This document shows, piece by piece, positions 61,543 through 64,000 of a stretch of DNA of 64,000 nt. The translations under genes and the position numbers were made by a program. Source of the stretch: Nocardia sp. XZ_19_385 (GTDB lineage Bacteria; Actinomycetota; Actinomycetes; Mycobacteriales; Mycobacteriaceae); assembly GCF_015355755.1 (NCBI RefSeq), contig NZ_JACVEE010000002.1:744001-808000 (forward strand), in the 5' to 3' direction. Below the pieces are notes generated by a model, which did no database searches, was not told the DNA's origin, and was given only the letters and a program-made list of their open reading frames with translations. Position 1 is the first letter of the stretch. Each line of letters begins with the position of its first letter.

Positions 61543-61848
61543 CTATCTCTCCAGCCAGCCGCGGCGCCAGCTGCGTCTAGCGCAGGTTCCACCGGAAATC
61601 GCTTCGCTCCAAGGGGATTCCTGCATCGCGAGCCCGACGGCCTCCAAGGTCGTGAGCCCGACCTGATCAGCCAGCGATCGGACGAACGCGATCGCCTCCG
61701 CGGCTTGCATTGCGGCTGTGGCCTGCTCGATTGTCAGCGTGCGGCCCGGTAAGAAGGACACCACCCAACCACCGCTGCCCACGCTTCTAGCTTGATGTTG
61801 AGTCTGGTCGCTGGTCATTACCGAGCGTCCGACTACTTGCACCGCCAT
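61543..61848 (-). CDS. Small hypothetical protein
   Basis: A 101-residue protein. SGGWVVSFLPGRTLTIEQAT followed by AAMQAAEAIAFVRSLADQ is the clearest segment and looks conserved in actinobacteria, but I know no function. A basic, Trp-containing C-terminus (CARRSWRRGWLER) follows. GGGGAGA precedes ATG 61848 by 7 bases; a Met at 61817 is an alternative. No signal or membrane segment. The codon use and composition are a little unlike the neighbours, so recent acquisition is possible. Confidence 0.6.
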   Translation of the reverse strand: MAVQVVGRSVMTSDQTQHQARSVGSGGWVVSFLPGRTLTIEQATAAMQAAEAIAFVRSLADQVGLTTLEAVGLAMQESPWSEAISGGTCARRSWRRGWLER

Positions 61849-62006
61849 AACTCGTCTCCCCTGCATTCGGTTCCGAGAATCGAGCGAGCTGATCAGTAGC
61901 TATCAGCATCCTCTCTCCAGCAACAGAACGCAATAGTGCGTTCTCCGAGAAGCGAACCGACAGGTTGGAATTCGTGCACTTCAGAGCGATGAGATGGAAG
62001 AAAACT

Positions 62007-62051
62007 GGAACATGTTACAGACAAGCGGGCGACAAAACTGTAACGTGTTCC
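62007..62051. promoter_or_regulatory. 14-bp inverted repeat upstream of aldehyde dehydrogenase
   Basis: Arms GGAACATGTTACAG (62007-62020) and CTGTAACGTGTTCC (62038-62051) match with one mismatch around a 17-base spacer. The right arm ends one base before the ATG at 62053. It could be a paired regulator site overlapping the start region. The inner GTTACAG/CTGTAAC also occurs at 27556-27594 with different spacing. Confidence 0.62.
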
Positions 62052-62052
62052 C

Positions 62053-63498
62053 ATGCATTACGACAGCTTGTTCATCGGCGGCCGTTGGACCGCGCCAGCC
62101 AGTTCCGAGCGCCTCCAGGTCATCTCGCCGGCCACGGTCGAGCCGGTGGGCAGCGTCCCAGTGGTCGAACGCGCCGACGTCGACGCCGCGGTTGCCGCCG
62201 CCCGGCAGGCCTTCGATTCCGGGCCCTGGCCACAGACCCCACCGGAGGAGCGCGCACAGGTTCTCACCCGCGCCGCCCGCCTGATCGAGGAGCGATCGGC
62301 GGACCTGGTCGCCGCGCTCACCGCGGAAATGGGCGCCCCGCAGATGTTCGCTATGATGCTCAACCAGATTCCGGCGACCGCCGCCCTCGACACCTACGCC
62401 GGCCTGGCGAAGTCGTTCCCCTGGACCGAGACTCGCACCGGCATGTTCGGCACCACCCGGGTCTCGCGGGAGCCGCGCGGCGTCGTCGCGGCGGTCACCG
62501 CCTGGAATGTGCCGCTGTTCCTCGCCGTCAACAAGCTCGCCCCGGCGCTGCTCGCCGGCTGCACCGTGGTGCTCAAGCCCGCACCGCTGACTCCGTTGAC
62601 CGCCAACATGATCGCCGACATCTTCACCGACGCCGGCCTGCCCGAGGGCGTGCTCTCGGTCCTGCCCGCCGAGGCCGAGGTGGCCGAGTACCTGGTCTCG
62701 CATCCGGACGTGGACAAGGTGACCTTCACCGGCAGCACCGCGGTCGGCCGCAAAATCGGAGCGATCGCCACCGGCCAACTCAAGACGGTCTCACTCGAGC
62801 TCGGCGGCAAGTCCGCAGCGATCATCCTGGAGGACGCGGATCTCGCCGCCGCCATTCCGCAGCTCGCCTTCTCCGGCCTGATGAACTCCGGTCAGGGCTG
62901 CGTCGCCCAGACCCGGATCCTGGCGCCGCGCAGCCGCTACGACGAGATCGTGAACGCGCTCGTCGAGCACGTGAAGACCATGAAGGCCGGCGACCCCACC
63001 GACCCGAGCGTGCAACTGGGCCCGTTGATTTCGGAGGCGCAGCGCGATCGCGTCGAGGGCTACATCGCCAAGGGCAAGGAAGAGGGCGCGCGCCTGGTGC
63101 TCGGCGGCGGCCGCCCCGAGGGCGTCGAGCGGGGCTGGTTCGTGGAGCCGACGATCTTCGCCGATGTGGACAACAAGTCCACCATCGCGCAGGAGGAGAT
63201 CTTCGGACCGGTGCTGGCGGTGATTCCGTACGACACCGAGGAGGAGGCCATCGCGATCGCCAACGACTCGCAGTACGGCCTGGCCGGCTCGGTGTGGACC
63301 ACCGATATCGAGCACGGCGCCGAGATCGCCGCCAAGGTCCGCACCGGCACCTACGCGATCAACTGGTACGCCTTCGATCCGGGTGCGCCCTTCGGCGGCT
63401 ACAAGAATTCCGGCATCGGCCGGGAGAACGGCCCGGAGGGCATCGACGCGTTCTGTGAGCAGAAGTCGCTGCTGATGCCCCTCGGCTGGACCGGCTAG
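62053..63498 (+). CDS. Aldehyde dehydrogenase (NAD-dependent)
   Basis: A 481-residue class I/II aldehyde dehydrogenase (Rv0223c-type). It oxidises aldehydes to acids with NAD(P)+. The NAD segment is VVAAVTAWNVPLFLAVNKLA, with VTFTGSTAVGRKIG. The general base is in LELGGKSAAIILED (Glu about 249), and the nucleophile Cys is in NSGQGCVAQTRIL (about 283). The C-terminal EEIFGPVLAVIPYDTEEEAI is standard. ATG 62053. The substrate is unknown. The inverted repeat at 62007-62051 suggests a dedicated regulator. The stop overlaps the convergent small gene by four bases. Confidence 0.95.
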   Translation: MHYDSLFIGGRWTAPASSERLQVISPATVEPVGSVPVVERADVDAAVAAARQAFDSGPWPQTPPEERAQVLTRAARLIEERSADLVAALTAEMGAPQMFAMMLNQIPATAALDTYAGLAKSFPWTETRTGMFGTTRVSREPRGVVAAVTAWNVPLFLAVNKLAPALLAGCTVVLKPAPLTPLTANMIADIFTDAGLPEGVLSVLPAEAEVAEYLVSHPDVDKVTFTGSTAVGRKIGAIATGQLKTVSLELGGKSAAIILEDADLAAAIPQLAFSGLMNSGQGCVAQTRILAPRSRYDEIVNALVEHVKTMKAGDPTDPSVQLGPLISEAQRDRVEGYIAKGKEEGARLVLGGGRPEGVERGWFVEPTIFADVDNKSTIAQEEIFGPVLAVIPYDTEEEAIAIANDSQYGLAGSVWTTDIEHGAEIAAKVRTGTYAINWYAFDPGAPFGGYKNSGIGRENGPEGIDAFCEQKSLLMPLGWTG

Positions 63499-63686
63499 TC
63501 CGGCATAACCACACGTAGAGCGGGCTGTCCGTCCGGAGTTTGCGCGTCGACGACCTCGACCCGCCAGCCGGGCGGCAGTACCGCCTCCAGCCGTCCCGCG
63601 GCGCGGCGTAGCGGCGTGCTCGCGTCGGCGAGGTCCAGACCTGTCACCATCGGGGTCTGCGGGCCGCCGAACTCCAGATCGGTCAT
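63495..63686 (-). CDS. Small 63-residue hypothetical protein
   Basis: A 63-residue frame opening at ATG 63686 with AGAGGTGG upstream: MTDLEFGGPQTPMVTGLDLA, then a helix RRAAGRLEAVLPPGWRVEVV and end QPALRVVMPD. No family recognised. Its TAG overlaps the aldehyde dehydrogenase stop by four bases (convergent). It may be a short unconserved protein; the good ribosome site is the main support. An upstream in-frame extension to 63848 is less likely. Confidence 0.5.
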   Translation of the reverse strand: MTDLEFGGPQTPMVTGLDLADASTPLRRAAGRLEAVLPPGWRVEVVDAQTPDGQPALRVVMPD

Positions 63687-63868
63687 GCTCAAACCACCTC
63701 TCGATCGGAAGCAGTTCAGCCGATAGCTAACGCTCAGCGTCCGGGCTGGACAGTCGTCGTTGACTGGTCGGCGCAAGCATAGGTCACCGTCGAGCAAACC
63801 TCGCACAATAGGCAGACGACCGGAACCGGTATCCCCGGCTGCTCGCAAAGCCGTTGCCCGCCAACAAA

Positions 63869-63904
63869 AACCGCCCGCACCGTTCGAAAACGGTGCGGGC
63901 GGTT
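63869..63904. terminator. Strong terminator near the right edge
   Basis: A perfect 16-bp stem AACCGCCCGCACCGTT/AACGGTGCGGGCGGTT with loop CGAA, with A-runs on the left side. It terminates the minus-strand gene that ends at 63938. Confidence 0.93.
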
Positions 63905-63937
63905 GGCATTTCGTTCACATAGCGCAGCAGGCCGGGA

Positions 63938-64000
63938 TCAGCCCAGGCGCTCCTTGAGCGCCTCGAACTGGTCGCGCACGCCGGAGGGCAGCTTGTCGCC
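63938..64000 (-). CDS. pckG: PEP carboxykinase (GTP), C-terminal end (partial)
   Basis: The last 63 bases code GDKLPSGVRDQFEALKERLG and TGA at 63938-63940; the rest is outside the window. This ending resembles the C-terminus of GTP-dependent phosphoenolpyruvate carboxykinase of actinobacteria (Rv0211 in M. tuberculosis lies in the same neighbourhood). The enzyme interconverts oxaloacetate and phosphoenolpyruvate. With so little sequence the call rests on the ending pattern and neighbourhood. Confidence 0.6.
   Translation of the reverse strand, partial: GDKLPSGVRDQFEALKERLG

Noticed and set aside
61543..63498. Prophage or insertion sequence fragment
   Set aside because: No transposase, integrase or terminal repeats were found in the window; the small gene alone is not evidence.

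Overview
The window is high-GC actinobacterial DNA with dense genes on both strands. The gene set points to a mycolic-acid-producing member of the Mycobacteriales, most likely Nocardia or a close relative (inference). It encodes the arabinofuranosyltransferase AftD, a DUF2613 peptide, a DUF3068 (PorA-family) protein, an LpqI-type glycosidase, an EphD-type hydrolase-SDR fusion and FadE5/FadA2/FabG4/HtdX. In Mycobacterium tuberculosis the counterparts lie in two blocks, about Rv0321-Rv0337 and Rv0211-Rv0244. Here both appear in one window, interleaved with accessory genes (synteny recalled, not computed).

Layout. 1-3.4 kb: partial Phd-like antitoxin, a heteromeric acyl-CoA dehydrogenase pair and a DUF218 membrane protein. 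3.5-11.4 kb: UDP-glucose dehydrogenase, a membrane-anchored Hsp70-like protein, a YibE/F transporter with a natural His6 N-terminus, a probable 6C small RNA, an aminotransferase, and an XRE-TPR regulator divergent from an unknown gene. 11.6-14.8 kb: dcd, tRNA-Gly(CCC), small unknown proteins, a MazEF-like toxin-antitoxin pair and an alpha/beta hydrolase. 14.8-18.6 kb: an acyl-CoA gene cluster (TetR, two crotonases, an OB-fold thiolase-like protein) around a near-perfect operator. 18.8-30.8 kb: two secreted DUF4185 paralogues, FadE5, lipoprotein and other hydrolases, two secreted repeat proteins, DUF4234 and a VanW protein.

31-43.7 kb: Gnd, an EphD-like fusion with a 3' frameshift, fadA2 divergent from fabG4-htdX, a DUF5685 protein with an extreme Cys-rich tail, TetR, LpqI, a universal stress protein, isochorismate synthase and an SDR. 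43.9-51.2 kb: DUF2613-AftD, an acyltransferase and the DUF3068 protein. 51.2-56.2 kb: accessory enzymes, a flippase-like protein and a degenerate repeat patch. 56.3-64 kb: a large GT-C-like membrane protein, a glycosyltransferase, an unlisted 48-residue peptide gene, a methyltransferase, aldehyde dehydrogenase and the 3' end of PEP carboxykinase.

Two candidate regulatory systems link dispersed genes. The first is TTAC-N6-GTAA operators in front of fadE5 (two sites), between fadA2 and fabG4-htdX, and in front of the TetR gene at 39.2-39.8 kb; these suggest one TetR-controlled fatty-acid regulon. The second is a short Leu-Leu/Thr-Gly-Ser module shared by two secreted repeat proteins at 26-27 kb and perhaps by the small peptide at 60.5 kb, possibly an undescribed surface-protein family.
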